From contig CP123443.1 in the NCBI GenBank assembly GCA_029867005.1, positions 806,001-870,000 of the forward strand: a stretch of DNA of 64,000 nt, given 5' to 3'. Position 1 is the stretch's first letter, and each line of letters starts with the position of its first letter. Both the position numbers and the translations under genes were made by a program. The notes below the pieces were generated by a model that was not told where the DNA came from, did no database searches, and worked only from the letters and a program-made list of their open reading frames with translations. Positions 1 through 9,768 of this stretch are shown piece after piece. This DNA comes from Candidatus Haliotispira prima. GTDB lineage: Bacteria; Spirochaetota; Spirochaetia; SP-2023.

Positions 1-2454
1 AAAAAAGAGGCTGAGTTTTAGACTGCCCTGTAGATTCTCTATCTTGCCAATATCCTGCTGATACATTTGTACCGGCCGGAACAGGTCCCCGTTCGATATC
101 CCGGCCTCTTGGATTTCGATGGCGGCCTTCCAGCCAAAGCGGTGCACGGCTTGTCTTGTCGGGCTTGTTGTGGGGTTAGGAAAACGGTATCCGGGGTTTG
201 GGTCCTTGGCCATTCGGGTTGGCTCTTTGTCGGGGGAGGGTGTTCCGGAAGTGGAAGAGGAGGAGGAAGGAGTGGAAAGCCGGTTTTGGGGTATCCTGGT
301 GGGTGGTCTCTGTTGCCATCCGATCCCCCATTCCAATTTTCTTTGCCACAAGGCTTCCGGGAGTTCCGTCAATCGGATGTTTATATCTTCTGTTTGCGGT
401 TGCTGTTGGGTCAAGTTGGCCCGGATCGTCAGGTACCAACTGCTGTCTGCCCCTCCGACAGAGTTATAGGGCATGGCCGTCTTGCGGTGCAGGAGACTCT
501 GATATTGTAGGCCAAAATTCAGATATTCGGTCTGGCCGTCTTGCAGAAGGCGGATAGTGCGGAGCCCGCTGTCGAAATGCAGAGTTTGTTCTCGCAGTTT
601 GGCGCGAAGCCGTGTCGGAGTTGGCTGACCGTTCTGTGATACTGCCCCGGCTTGCCGGGGCAGGGTCTCCTTTTGTCGGAAGTAGAGGCTCAGCCGATTT
701 TGCAGGTACAGACGTCTGCCGTAGAGCTGACTGAGGACGGAACCGGCCAGTTTGCGCCGGGCATCGACCCAGTTGGCATCATAGTAGCTTGCCAAAAAAT
801 CGTCTTCCAGCGTGACATTCTTTGATAACCGGAGTTTGCCCAAGTCTCGGGCCTGCTTGGCATACAGCGGCAAACGAAAACGAATATGATATTTTTGCAG
901 ATTGCCCCAATAGTCTAAAGGGCTGACGCTGGCAGCTTGCTCCGTGCCTAATTGAAAGTATGGCTTGTGAAAGGGCGATGTATACAGAGGCAATTTGTGC
1001 TTTGCCGGCTCCTCTCCTTTTGCCGTACCGGTGGCGGGCAGCCGCGTTTGAAAATAGTGTTTCCAGCCGGCTTGGAGATAGAATTGTTTGACGGCTTGGT
1101 CGTAGCGCAGCAATTGAGTCAGACGTTCCATTGCCTCGGCCCGGTAGAGTTTCGCGTTCTGGAATTGCCCGGTATGAGTGAAATACCAATCTCCTGTTTC
1201 CTCCTGTTTGGCATCGGTTTTGCTGATATTCTGACTGAAGAGTGTGGCCGCACGCAAACGGTAAAGATTCTGCCCGGTGTTTTGCCCGATACTTTTGGGG
1301 GACGATGTTTGGTCAAGCCGTACAGCAAGGCCGGTGCTCAGGTTCTCTTCCCCGGAGCTGCGTCGGTGTAACAGCAGTGCGTGGAAGTTTCGTCCGTCCC
1401 AGCTCAGTCCAAAGTTTTGGCCCCACCCTTTATCTCTCTCGTACATGGTACTCATTGTGTTTGCCTTTGATCGGCCGGGGAAGCCGGTCATGGCCGTTTT
1501 GGAGCTTGGAAAATACGAGGCGTTGTCCAGCGTATACCAGAGACTGTCACTGCGTATCCGAATGCTGCCTGCTTGCAGGTATGAACTGCGCGGTGCCTTT
1601 CCGGTCGTGGGAATGGCTGTGTTCGGGTCCGCATCGGCCATTTTCACGGCCGGGGGAACCGGCACGAATGGTATGGCCCAGCGCAGGTACAGGCCACTGC
1701 GATACATGGTGTGCAATGCTTGCTGAAGAGCAGGCTGGCAATCCGGAACCAGACCGGAAAGTTCGTCGGGATAGCCGGAAAAATAGTCGGTATCCTGAAC
1801 CTGCCACAAGAGATGAAGTGGCAAATGGCCCCGAATCTGTACACTGCCGGGTCGGTCGGGATTCGGGCTTTCCAGCTCAAAGTGGGCCGATACATCATCT
1901 ATTTCCCGGAAGTAATCTTCCAATGCAGAGTCTCCACCTTGTTGGTTGGAGATTCCGGGAAGAGGGCTCTGTACATTCCACTGCCAGGCAAAGTACCAGG
2001 TGTTTGGCCTAATCGAATTAGGGGTCGGTTTGGTTTGGAGCCGACTTGGGGGCACACCGCCGAAGGTATTATTCTTGGGCGGTGTGCCTTTTTTGGGGAG
2101 GGCCTTTTTTTGCAATGGTCTTGGCTGTGTCCGACCAGCCCGCTTTGATGCTTGGGAAGGTTCTCGGGAAGATTTTTGGTAGGTGACCGGTCCGGTATTC
2201 GGTTTTTCTGCCTTTTTAGTTTTGTCCGCTTTGTCCGCTTTGTCCGTTTTGCGTACCGGGCGTATCGGAATTTTCCGAAGGTCGCCCGAGTCCGTTGACC
2301 CTTTGGATGGCTCTTCGGAAAGACGGGTTTGGGGATTTTGCTTTCGATATGAAAGGTTGGAATGAAATTCTGCCCGATCACCGGAGTAAAGTACCCCCAG
2401 TGCGACAGAAATCAGGACGAATTGTCCGGTGATGGTAAAACGGAGACCGTGCAT
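1..2454 (-). CDS. Large exported/envelope-like protein of unknown function, 3' end outside window
   Basis: A single reading frame stays open on the minus strand from an ATG at 2454 to the window edge, giving about 818 codons without a stop. The N-terminus (MHGLRFTITGQFVLISVALG) has a hydrophobic stretch like a signal peptide or anchor. It is followed by a Lys/Pro/Thr-rich low-complexity linker (about residues 40-135) containing short KADK repeats. The remainder is rich in aromatic and polar residues with alternating patterns, as in outer-membrane or surface beta-rich proteins. No family was recognised. The start is not certain: there is no strong Shine-Dalgarno sequence, and a TTG lies 12 codons upstream. 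Short open frames on the plus strand here have no comparable composition and are shadows of this gene. Confidence 0.72.
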   Translation of the reverse strand, partial: MHGLRFTITGQFVLISVALGVLYSGDRAEFHSNLSYRKQNPQTRLSEEPSKGSTDSGDLRKIPIRPVRKTDKADKADKTKKAEKPNTGPVTYQKSSREPSQASKRAGRTQPRPLQKKALPKKGTPPKNNTFGGVPPSRLQTKPTPNSIRPNTWYFAWQWNVQSPLPGISNQQGGDSALEDYFREIDDVSAHFELESPNPDRPGSVQIRGHLPLHLLWQVQDTDYFSGYPDELSGLVPDCQPALQQALHTMYRSGLYLRWAIPFVPVPPAVKMADADPNTAIPTTGKAPRSSYLQAGSIRIRSDSLWYTLDNASYFPSSKTAMTGFPGRSKANTMSTMYERDKGWGQNFGLSWDGRNFHALLLHRRSSGEENLSTGLAVRLDQTSSPKSIGQNTGQNLYRLRAATLFSQNISKTDAKQEETGDWYFTHTGQFQNAKLYRAEAMERLTQLLRYDQAVKQFYLQAGWKHYFQTRLPATGTAKGEEPAKHKLPLYTSPFHKPYFQLGTEQAASVSPLDYWGNLQKYHIRFRLPLYAKQARDLGKLRLSKNVTLEDDFLASYYDANWVDARRKLAGSVLSQLYGRRLYLQNRLSLYFRQKETLPRQAGAVSQNGQPTPTRLRAKLREQTLHFDSGLRTIRLLQDGQTEYLNFGLQYQSLLHRKTAMPYNSVGGADSSWYLTIRANLTQQQPQTEDINIRLTELPEALWQRKLEWGIGWQQRPPTRIPQNRLSTPSSSSSTSGTPSPDKEPTRMAKDPNPGYRFPNPTTSPTRQAVHRFGWKAAIEIQEAGISNGDLFRPVQMYQQDIGKIENLQGSLKLSLFF

Positions 2455-2860
2455 GAAACCTAAGAGGATAAAAACCAAAATATTTTGATAGAATTACGGT
2501 AAATGGTCCGATCTTTCCGGAAGAAGGGTGGCCAAACCGTGTAAGATTAGGAACAGACGTGAAAAATTCCGGAAATGGCCTGAGCTGCGAGCCGGTTTGC
2601 TTCTGAATCTGTTTTGAATATTTTATTTTCACCGTTTTCGTTTCAGAATGTTTGGTCTGTTTCTGTTGTGATTTTCAAAGCTTTTTCTTTCGGATTGGTT
2701 GGAGAGCGGATCGGGGCCGGGTCCGAGCAGCAGGACATTTTTGTCGGTTGCTGTCCGATCATTTGTTGCTTGGTGTTTAGCAAATCAAAGAATTTTGTAT
2801 AATGCCCGGGATTCACAGATAGTTGGTAAATATACTTTTAGGGTTTGTCGAGGATGACCT
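2455..2860. other. Divergent intergenic region with likely promoters
   Basis: This 406-bp gap separates two divergently transcribed genes. On the plus strand a TATAAT box at about 2797-2802, preceded by a TTTAGC-like element about 16 bp upstream, could serve the gene starting at 2861. No ORF with convincing composition, no RNA gene and no repeat was seen. Confidence 0.4.
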
Positions 2861-4672
2861 ATGAAGACACCTGAAAATCTTTCTCAAGATGAGAAAAAGC
2901 AGTTAGTTACAGACATGGAGAAGGAAAAAGAAAAAATCCTTGCCCAGAAAGTACAAAGCCTGCAAGACAGAAGAAATTTAGAGAGAAAGCAGGAAGTCTC
3001 CCGAGTGATTGATCGGGAAGAAGGGAATCGCAAGGTAAAACTGCATAAAGCCTTCAGGAGTGAGTCCGGCATGATTCGCTTCATCTATGGCCTGAAATCT
3101 TTGTTGACGCGGGTTCCTCCGGCGGAGCTGTACCAAGAGTATTTGCTGTCTGACTTGCGCAACAAAATTCGCAGGGATAGCCGCAATGCGGTTCTCACCG
3201 GTAACAATATGATTTCGGGGAAGTTTACGGCCAAACTGTATGGTGCTTATATTCAGGCCAGCGAGTTTGGTGATATTTTGAATGTAATGTTCAAGCAACA
3301 AAAGTGTATTGAGCTATATACACGCTATGCTTTCAAGTATTTATACAGGCATCTCGAAATGAAGCGGAATTTGGAGGATATGATCGATTTGCCGGTTCTG
3401 TCCGAGAAGGTTCGGAATGGCGGTGAATTTCTTCGTGAGCACCTTCTGGAACAGCGGGCCATAATTCGTCGTTATTCGAGAAACATGAACCCCGGGTTTT
3501 CCTCGGCGGTTCTGAAAAGCCTAAATCACTTGTATCATTTGTTTTTATTTGTTTCTTTTGACTACAAAAGATTTTTTATTTCTCTGGGAGGTACAGCCCG
3601 TTCCCTGAAGTCAGAGCAATTTGATGATTGTAAGATCACGGTGAATCTGAAAGCTCACTTAGAGAGTTTCCAGCAGTTCGTTCTGATGCTCGGCGGTTTG
3701 GGGAATAGTCGGGAAAGCAATGAGGCGATCCGCCATATCTTTGCCTGTGGTGTTTTGATTCACAGAGATGATGAAGACCAAACGCTGGAAAATGTTACAA
3801 GAGTGGCAAATAAAGATGAAGGCAACAATATGAAGAAGTTTCTTGATTTTTGCCGGATTTGGAATACGACAATTTGTACCTACCCGTTTGAAGATTTGAT
3901 CCGATTGAGCAGTTCAAACAGTTTTTATGAGTCAAGAGGTGTAAAGACCGTTTCGCTACAGATAAGAGAGAGGGTAAAAAAGTATGTCGAGCAGCAGCTT
4001 TTGATCGAACTGGATCTACATGTTAATCGGGTCCGGGAAGAATTTAATGCAGATGCCAAAGAGCGTTTATTGGTTGATTATGAAGACTCCATGTTGGAAT
4101 ACTATTCAAAGAATAGTGTAGTCAACGTTGGAAACTTCTATGGTATTGATGGTTTTAGCCATGTTGACGAAGTAAATATTATTTATAATTTTCTGACTAA
4201 GTATTATGCAAAGAATATTAAAAAAATATTCACTGTTTTAATTCGTACGGTATTGCCAAAGACAGCCGTATTTCGGGCAACTCTGATGAATCAAAGTATG
4301 AGTTTTGACAGTTTAGAAGAGCGCATCCGTAATTTCAATGGCGATCTTGGTCCGGAGAAGGCTTGGGGCAAGAGTCTGATGAATATAATCTATCGCTTGG
4401 AAAAGAATGATACGGGCAACTTGGTCAGACAAACCAAGGAACTGATCGATGAAATTGATTTGGAAGCAGAGCATTTATTGGAGCAGGCCCACGCTGTTTT
4501 TGAAAGTGGTGTGAACCATTTGGAAGTGATTGCCGGTACGGGAAATGCGAAACTTCGAGAGACTTTAAGCATGATAGCGTCTGATTCCCAGCGTTCTCTG
4601 TTGGCGGATATTGAAGACGCGATTCAGATTCTTCAAAGTGTTCGGGTTTTGGCGCGTTCTTATTATAGCTGA
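2861..4672 (+). CDS. Conserved-type hypothetical protein, 603 aa, largely helical
   Basis: The gene has a good ribosome-binding site (GAGGAT, 7 bp before the ATG) and encodes a soluble-looking 603-aa protein. The first 60 residues are highly charged and probably coiled coil (MEKEKEKILAQKVQSLQDRR). The rest is predicted alpha-helical with no transmembrane segment, signal peptide or recognisable catalytic motif. It may belong to one of the large spirochaete-restricted cytoplasmic families of unknown function; a DUF5312-type assignment came to mind but cannot be confirmed by eye. It stands alone ahead of a foldase gene, about 228 bp upstream of that gene's start. No function is proposed. Confidence 0.8.
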   Translation: MKTPENLSQDEKKQLVTDMEKEKEKILAQKVQSLQDRRNLERKQEVSRVIDREEGNRKVKLHKAFRSESGMIRFIYGLKSLLTRVPPAELYQEYLLSDLRNKIRRDSRNAVLTGNNMISGKFTAKLYGAYIQASEFGDILNVMFKQQKCIELYTRYAFKYLYRHLEMKRNLEDMIDLPVLSEKVRNGGEFLREHLLEQRAIIRRYSRNMNPGFSSAVLKSLNHLYHLFLFVSFDYKRFFISLGGTARSLKSEQFDDCKITVNLKAHLESFQQFVLMLGGLGNSRESNEAIRHIFACGVLIHRDDEDQTLENVTRVANKDEGNNMKKFLDFCRIWNTTICTYPFEDLIRLSSSNSFYESRGVKTVSLQIRERVKKYVEQQLLIELDLHVNRVREEFNADAKERLLVDYEDSMLEYYSKNSVVNVGNFYGIDGFSHVDEVNIIYNFLTKYYAKNIKKIFTVLIRTVLPKTAVFRATLMNQSMSFDSLEERIRNFNGDLGPEKAWGKSLMNIIYRLEKNDTGNLVRQTKELIDEIDLEAEHLLEQAHAVFESGVNHLEVIAGTGNAKLRETLSMIASDSQRSLLADIEDAIQILQSVRVLARSYYS

Positions 4673-4900
4673 CCAAAATTGATGAAAGCTGAACGAGTAA
4701 ATGTGCCAGAAAGAGTTTGTATAGACATGAATTATTTCTGATAAATAAGGTTCTTATCGGACTGGAAAATTTTGTAATTTACGAGACAATGTTTGCTTCG
4801 CAATTCTGTTGTGTCGGTCAATGCGGTAAGATTGCCTGTCCGGTTCTTTGTCCGGACCGGGCCGAAACAGCTACAGTATATGGTGAGGAATAGAGACAGA

Positions 4901-6670
4901 ATGAAAAGTAAGAAAAATCCGGGCGAAGCCTCTAAAGTAATTGATTTTCGGGAACACCATCAGGTAAAGCAGAAAAAGTTGCAACGGCGGATGAGCTACG
5001 GTGCCTTGATTGTTTTGGCTGTAGTTGTGGTTTCCTTTGTGGCTTGGCCGATTCTGAGCAACGGTGCCGGTGGCAATGAAAGCATCAGCCTGGGTTCCTA
5101 TCGGGGAGAGCCGATCAACTACTCCTCGGAGTATGGGTTGTTTAACAACAATTTGAACAGTGCGCTTAATCAGCCCGGTTCGAGTAATTTTGATGATGAC
5201 TATCAGCGCAGAGGCCTTTTTGAGCAGGCTTTCTTCTCGACGGTTGGGCAGTATGGTCGTTATTTCTTCCTGCGTGATCGGGGTAATGATGTTAGTCGAA
5301 GAGAGGCTAATTCCTTAATTTACAAGCAATTTTCTCAGGATGGTAAATTTGACCGATCGGCTTGGAACAAGCTTCAAAATGACCCCAATCGTTTAAAAGA
5401 CGCACAAAATATTATGAGTTATGCTGCTGCTCAAAACATATGGGCAGATATTTATGGGTCCGTGGACTTGATTGATGGCGCAGGACTGGAATTGCTGGTT
5501 CCGACTCCGGGCGATGTCCGCAAGGTATCCTACCTGTACCACAAAATCTCTGCGTTCCCCGAGGCAGAGGTCGAGAAGTTTTACGATAAAAATTCCAAGT
5601 TGTTCCAAAAGAAATTCCTGAGCCGTATCGTTGTCGATTCTAAGGCGAACCGCAAGAAAGTGGAAGCAGAGCTCACTGACGGTGGTGACTTCGGCGAGCT
5701 GGCCCAACTGTATTCCGGCGATGTATACAGTCAGGATAAGGGAGAGTATGGCAATGAATTTTATTACAAGATGCTCGACTTTTTCCGTGACATGGACGGC
5801 ATTGATGAAGAAAAAGCTTTGGAGTGGACAAAAGAAGTTTTTGGCTTGGAGGGGGATGAATATGCTGGGCCTTACGAGCTGGACAAGCAGTGGTACTTTT
5901 TCCGGGTGAAAAGCCGCACCGAAATTGCAGCGGAGGAGGAAGCTTCAGAGGATGCCAAAGATGCAAATGGTGGCGGGAGTGCAGATGGCGAGAATGAAGA
6001 TGGTGGGAATGAAGACGGAGAGGCAGCGGATAATGCGGAAGAGGAGCCGCTAACCGGTTTTGCCGCAGTGGCTTCCGTTGTACGTGACTATATTGAAGAA
6101 AATGAAGTATCTCTAATCACCGATTACTTCCGAAAAAATCTGGAGACGCTGAAGGCGCGGGCAGAGTCCGGGGAGAGTTTAGCCGCGCTGGACCAGTCAG
6201 ACCGAGATGTAAATGCCGGCTATGGTCGTACGCCGGAGTTCTTTGGCTTCAGCTATAGCGGAGAAGATGGTTCTTCGTTGTATGACCCAATTTCCGGTGC
6301 ATTTACGGAAGAAGGGCTGGCAGCTTTGATAACCAAATCTAAACCGTTTTTTGAAGATATTTTTTCCCTGGAAGAGGGAGAGCTTAGTGATGTGATGTTG
6401 TTTGGCGAGGAAGACGACCAGGAAGGGGCCGGTTATCCCGGACAAAAATACGTCGCATTTTTTCGTTTGGAAGAAGTTCGTCAGTCAAATGTCAATGATT
6501 TTGCCCGCAATGTGGGTGGTGGTCTGGAAAGCAAAGAATCTCTGTTTAATTACTATTTGAGTAGTCTTTTAACCGGGGGCACGGAATTGGAGTTCCTGAA
6601 CAATCGCAACTTGAAGCAGCGTTTTGACAGTGCATACAATACTTGGAGTTCTGGCCTTCCGCAGAATTAG
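4901..6670 (+). CDS. SurA/PpiD-like membrane-anchored peptidyl-prolyl isomerase
   Basis: The product (589 aa from the chosen ATG) has a basic cytoplasmic N-terminus, one transmembrane helix at about residues 32-52 (ALIVLAVVVVSFVAWPI) and a large periplasmic part. This matches the PpiD/SurA-N family of periplasmic folding factors. A parvulin-like segment around residues 235-340 contains FGELAQLYSGD and DKGEYG, typical of the rotamase core. It is followed by an acidic Glu/Asp/Gly/Asn linker (about 350-390), which is unusual. An upstream ATG at 4793 keeps the frame open, but its extra 36 residues look non-coding. The ATG at 4901 has GTGAGG about 12 bp upstream and places the anchor normally. Likely role: chaperone for exported and outer-membrane proteins. 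Whether the parvulin domain is catalytically active is unclear. Confidence 0.78.
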   Translation: MKSKKNPGEASKVIDFREHHQVKQKKLQRRMSYGALIVLAVVVVSFVAWPILSNGAGGNESISLGSYRGEPINYSSEYGLFNNNLNSALNQPGSSNFDDDYQRRGLFEQAFFSTVGQYGRYFFLRDRGNDVSRREANSLIYKQFSQDGKFDRSAWNKLQNDPNRLKDAQNIMSYAAAQNIWADIYGSVDLIDGAGLELLVPTPGDVRKVSYLYHKISAFPEAEVEKFYDKNSKLFQKKFLSRIVVDSKANRKKVEAELTDGGDFGELAQLYSGDVYSQDKGEYGNEFYYKMLDFFRDMDGIDEEKALEWTKEVFGLEGDEYAGPYELDKQWYFFRVKSRTEIAAEEEASEDAKDANGGGSADGENEDGGNEDGEAADNAEEEPLTGFAAVASVVRDYIEENEVSLITDYFRKNLETLKARAESGESLAALDQSDRDVNAGYGRTPEFFGFSYSGEDGSSLYDPISGAFTEEGLAALITKSKPFFEDIFSLEEGELSDVMLFGEEDDQEGAGYPGQKYVAFFRLEEVRQSNVNDFARNVGGGLESKESLFNYYLSSLLTGGTELEFLNNRNLKQRFDSAYNTWSSGLPQN

Positions 6671-6872
6671 TCCAATCAGACCGGGTTGAGTTGGAAAAAT
6701 CGGCAAAACAGAGCCTATTTGAAAATTAAAAGAAAACAGAGGCCGGGTCCCAGACTTTATAGAGTGGTTGCAAGTGGTTGGAAATTCAGACTTGGGTGAC
6801 CTGTCCATTGGATTGTCTATTGCACATCTCCGGTTGGGCAGAGGCCGCTTGTATCGGATGAAAGGTCGTTTC

Positions 6873-6915
6873 AAAGGCTGTCACAGGCTGATTCGGTGAC
6901 AGCCTTTTTGCTTTT
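6873..6915 (+). terminator. Rho-independent terminator
   Basis: Perfect 11-bp arms (AAGGCTGTCAC at 6874-6884 and GTGACAGCCTT at 6896-6906) with an 11-nt loop are followed by T-rich sequence. It lies 200 bp after the foldase stop and before the next plus-strand gene. Confidence 0.85.
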
Positions 6916-6998
6916 TTTGTTTATTTTCCTTTAACATATAACATAATTTATAATGAAATGACAATTTCACGTTGTACCGTAATGAAACTTTGGGTAGA

Positions 6999-8306
6999 AT
7001 GAACGGCATGTTTCTACAGGAGCTGCGAAAATTAGGGGAACAAGGCCGCAGAATCCGCATTGGGCTGGTTGGTGCCGGACAGATGGGTGAAGGTCTTATT
7101 TGTCAGTGTGAGCGCATCGGTGACCGGCGCGGTGGCTTGGAGGTCTCGGCTGTGTTTTCGCGCCGCCGGGGTTCTGCCGAGGCTGCGTATGAATCGGCAG
7201 GAGTTCCCCCTGAGCAGTTGCAGTTTTGCCGCAGTGCCACGGAAGCCACGGAGGTTCTGCACCGTGGTAAGCGTGCCATTGTGGACAGCTTGGAAGCCCT
7301 TTGCGGGGTAGAGCAGTTGGATGTGATAGTGGAAGCTACGGGCGTTCCGGAGATTGGGGCCCGGACAGCACTGCTGGCCATTGAAAACGGCAAGCATATT
7401 GTGCAGATGAATGTCGAGGCTGATGCCACGGTGGGGTATATTCTGCGGCAAAAGGCTAATCAGGCCGGGGTTGTCTATACTCTTTCCGGCGGTGATGAAC
7501 CGGGCTCTATTATGGAGTTGTACGACTTTGCTCAAACGCTGGGTTTTGAAGTGGTTTGCGCAGGTAAGGGCAAAAACAATCGAGTTTTTCGGCACGCCAC
7601 GGCTGCGGACCCGAGGGTGCGGGCAAAGGCGGAGCGGTTTCGCATGAACCCGACTATGCTCGCTTCATTTGTCGATGGCTCGAAGACGATGGCCGAGATG
7701 TGCAGTATCGGGAATGCCATCGGTTACACTCCGGCACAGCGAGGTATGGAAGGGCACGAGGTTACGGCGCAGAACATCGCCGAAGTGTACTGTCCCAAAG
7801 AATGTGGTGGCGTGCTGTCGCGTGATAAAATAGTGGACTATGCCTATGGTATCGCCCCCGGTGTTTTTGTTATTATCAAGGTGGAGCATCCTAAACTGTT
7901 GTTGGACTTTCAGTATTTGGCTTTGGGTGACGGGCCGTACTACGCGTTGTATCGGCCCTATCACTTGGTCAGTCTGGAAACTCCGATCAGTATTTTGCGT
8001 TGTGTCCTCCACGGCCAGACCAGTTTGGCGACGGAGCGGCCACCATTGAACGAAGCTTTGGCTATAGCCAAGCAAGATATAAGATCAGGTCAGGAACTTG
8101 GGAAGGTGGGGGGAGAGAATTATTACGGCTCTATTGATACTTGTGAGAATGCAGCCGGGTTATTGCCTCTTGGTTTAGCGGGTGTTGCCAGGTTAAAAAA
8201 GTCTCTTTCGATAGACAGTGTCATTACTTACGATGATGTTGATTTAGACGAAGAGTCCTGCATTGTACAGTTGAGATTAGAGCAGGATGCTTTGCCGGGT
8301 TTGTAG
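6999..8306 (+). CDS. NAD(P)-dependent oxidoreductase with SAF-like C-terminal region (homoserine-dehydrogenase-like Rossmann fold)
   Basis: Residues about 20-160 form a Rossmann domain starting with IRIGLVGAGQMGEGL (GxGxxG dinucleotide-binding motif), similar to the NAD-binding domain of homoserine dehydrogenase. The middle has conserved-looking segments (YTLSGGDEPGSIMELYDFA, GKGKNN). The C-terminal part (about 345-430) resembles an SAF domain, as in a family of predicted sugar-acid or polyol oxidoreductases. The substrate cannot be deduced. The frame extends to a TTG at 6972; the ATG at 6999 or the one at 7008 is more likely, because family members begin shortly before a basic segment and the glycine motif. 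It is an isolated gene between a terminator and two exported-protein genes. Confidence 0.78.
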   Translation: MNGMFLQELRKLGEQGRRIRIGLVGAGQMGEGLICQCERIGDRRGGLEVSAVFSRRRGSAEAAYESAGVPPEQLQFCRSATEATEVLHRGKRAIVDSLEALCGVEQLDVIVEATGVPEIGARTALLAIENGKHIVQMNVEADATVGYILRQKANQAGVVYTLSGGDEPGSIMELYDFAQTLGFEVVCAGKGKNNRVFRHATAADPRVRAKAERFRMNPTMLASFVDGSKTMAEMCSIGNAIGYTPAQRGMEGHEVTAQNIAEVYCPKECGGVLSRDKIVDYAYGIAPGVFVIIKVEHPKLLLDFQYLALGDGPYYALYRPYHLVSLETPISILRCVLHGQTSLATERPPLNEALAIAKQDIRSGQELGKVGGENYYGSIDTCENAAGLLPLGLAGVARLKKSLSIDSVITYDDVDLDEESCIVQLRLEQDALPGL

Positions 8307-8430
8307 CTGGCTAAAGTGAGTTCTTACGTATTTCAAATATAAAATCAAAAAATTCAGAGTGTAACATTGTTTAATTTCTTTAAATCATTTCATTGTAAGT
8401 TTTACAAGAAAACACTACGAGGGGTACTGA

Positions 8431-9684
8431 ATGTTTTGTAGAATTTTTCCGGAGTTGCGGGCGGTTGGCTGTGCCAAGTTGCAGCGTATGGCGGCGTTGC
8501 TGTTCGTTGTTTTGCTTTGTTGCTCTGTTTTGCCTGTTCTCGGTGCACAGGGTACACCCAGGGCTCCGTCTCCGCCGAGCCGGTCGAGGAATAATCCTGA
8601 AGGGGCACCTGCCGAGCGGGAAGCCGGTCGGCCGGATCCAAGTTTTCCGAAGTTGGAGCTGGAAGATGCTCCGCTTCGATCTCCCGATACCGGGCGTGGC
8701 GGCGGTGTCGGCCGCTCGGATTTGTTGTACCGCCAATTCGTTTTTGAAGCATTTTCAGGGTACTACGGATCTGTTCTGAGTCTGTATAACACCGACGAAT
8801 CTAAAGGAAATTCTAACGGGAATACCAGAGAGTCGGATTGGAATAATTTATATAACATTATCGTTGGGGCCCAAGTCTCGGGAAATGTTCGCAACGTACA
8901 TTACAAAGTCTGGTTTGGTATGCCTTTTAATCTGGGTATGGACTATGTGCAGCTGCGTAATTATGAGTTTGCAGATTCTTCATTGACAGGACGGTTCAAC
9001 GACGATGTCAGTTATCGGGGTACTTTCTCCGGCAAGGCTTCTTACTTGCTCATGGGGGGGCTACAGATTGGTGCCAGTATCGTGGACCGCAAGTCGGCCA
9101 AGTTGATTTTTGGAGCAGGAGCCGAGGGCTTTTTGGGCCAGTGGGAAATATTTGGTGGTAAAGATCACAAAAATCTTTTGGTGAATATTGACCCTAATTC
9201 AAGTGAAGAGTACGCCAGTGGCACTAAGACGTTGTCCCTCTCTTCCGGACAGGTCATGCCTTTCCTCTACTTGCAGGGGGGCGCGTTTCTCTCTCCGATT
9301 GTAGAAGTTTCTATCGGTGTTGGTTACAGTCCGCTCACAATATGGTTTGCGGAAGAGAATCGCATCTATGAAGTGAATCCGACTCAGTATCGTCGCTATG
9401 GTTATTTTGGCCAGACGATTTTGGGCGAGTTCCAGGCTCGGATCTGGTTTGCCCGGCGTTTTACTTTGAACCTGGGGGTCAAGGGTCGTTACACATTTAA
9501 GACTACCGGAAATTTGCGTACTTACGACATTGACAGTACCGGTAAGCCGGTTGACGAGCAGGCCTTTGTGTTACTTACGAACGCGGGAGCGATGGAGCAT
9601 TTTCAAATATCTGCCTTTTTCGGAATCGGATTGGCTTTTGATGGAAAGTTGCCTCCGGGCAAAGATTACAAGATGCCATTTTAG
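8431..9684 (+). CDS. Exported protein, probable outer-membrane beta-barrel (paralogue of the next gene)
   Basis: This 417-aa protein has a long N-terminal signal peptide (hydrophobic LLFVVLLCCSVLPVLGAQ, with likely cleavage after VLGA). A Pro/Arg/Ser-rich segment follows to about residue 90. The C-terminal 300 residues show alternating hydrophobic/polar strands rich in Gly, Tyr, Phe and Trp, suggesting a beta-barrel. A GAGGGG ribosome-binding site lies 8 bp before the ATG. It shares length, layout and short motifs (FxGYYG/FIGYQG, YSPLTIWF/YSPLTLWL, GRYxFxT) with the downstream gene, so the pair arose by duplication. Role unknown; porin-like or surface exposed is an inference. Confidence 0.75.
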   Translation: MFCRIFPELRAVGCAKLQRMAALLFVVLLCCSVLPVLGAQGTPRAPSPPSRSRNNPEGAPAEREAGRPDPSFPKLELEDAPLRSPDTGRGGGVGRSDLLYRQFVFEAFSGYYGSVLSLYNTDESKGNSNGNTRESDWNNLYNIIVGAQVSGNVRNVHYKVWFGMPFNLGMDYVQLRNYEFADSSLTGRFNDDVSYRGTFSGKASYLLMGGLQIGASIVDRKSAKLIFGAGAEGFLGQWEIFGGKDHKNLLVNIDPNSSEEYASGTKTLSLSSGQVMPFLYLQGGAFLSPIVEVSIGVGYSPLTIWFAEENRIYEVNPTQYRRYGYFGQTILGEFQARIWFARRFTLNLGVKGRYTFKTTGNLRTYDIDSTGKPVDEQAFVLLTNAGAMEHFQISAFFGIGLAFDGKLPPGKDYKMPF

Positions 9685-9768
9685 GAATCTATTTAGTCCC
9701 CGATTCTCCGACCGACTTATTTGCGGGCATATAAGATTCGAGGGGCACACCTGATTAGGAATGGTAGG

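Noticed and set aside
67..2381. Several 60-256-aa frames on both strands near the left edge
   Set aside because: All overlap the single long minus-strand frame 1-2454, whose composition is clearly more protein-like.
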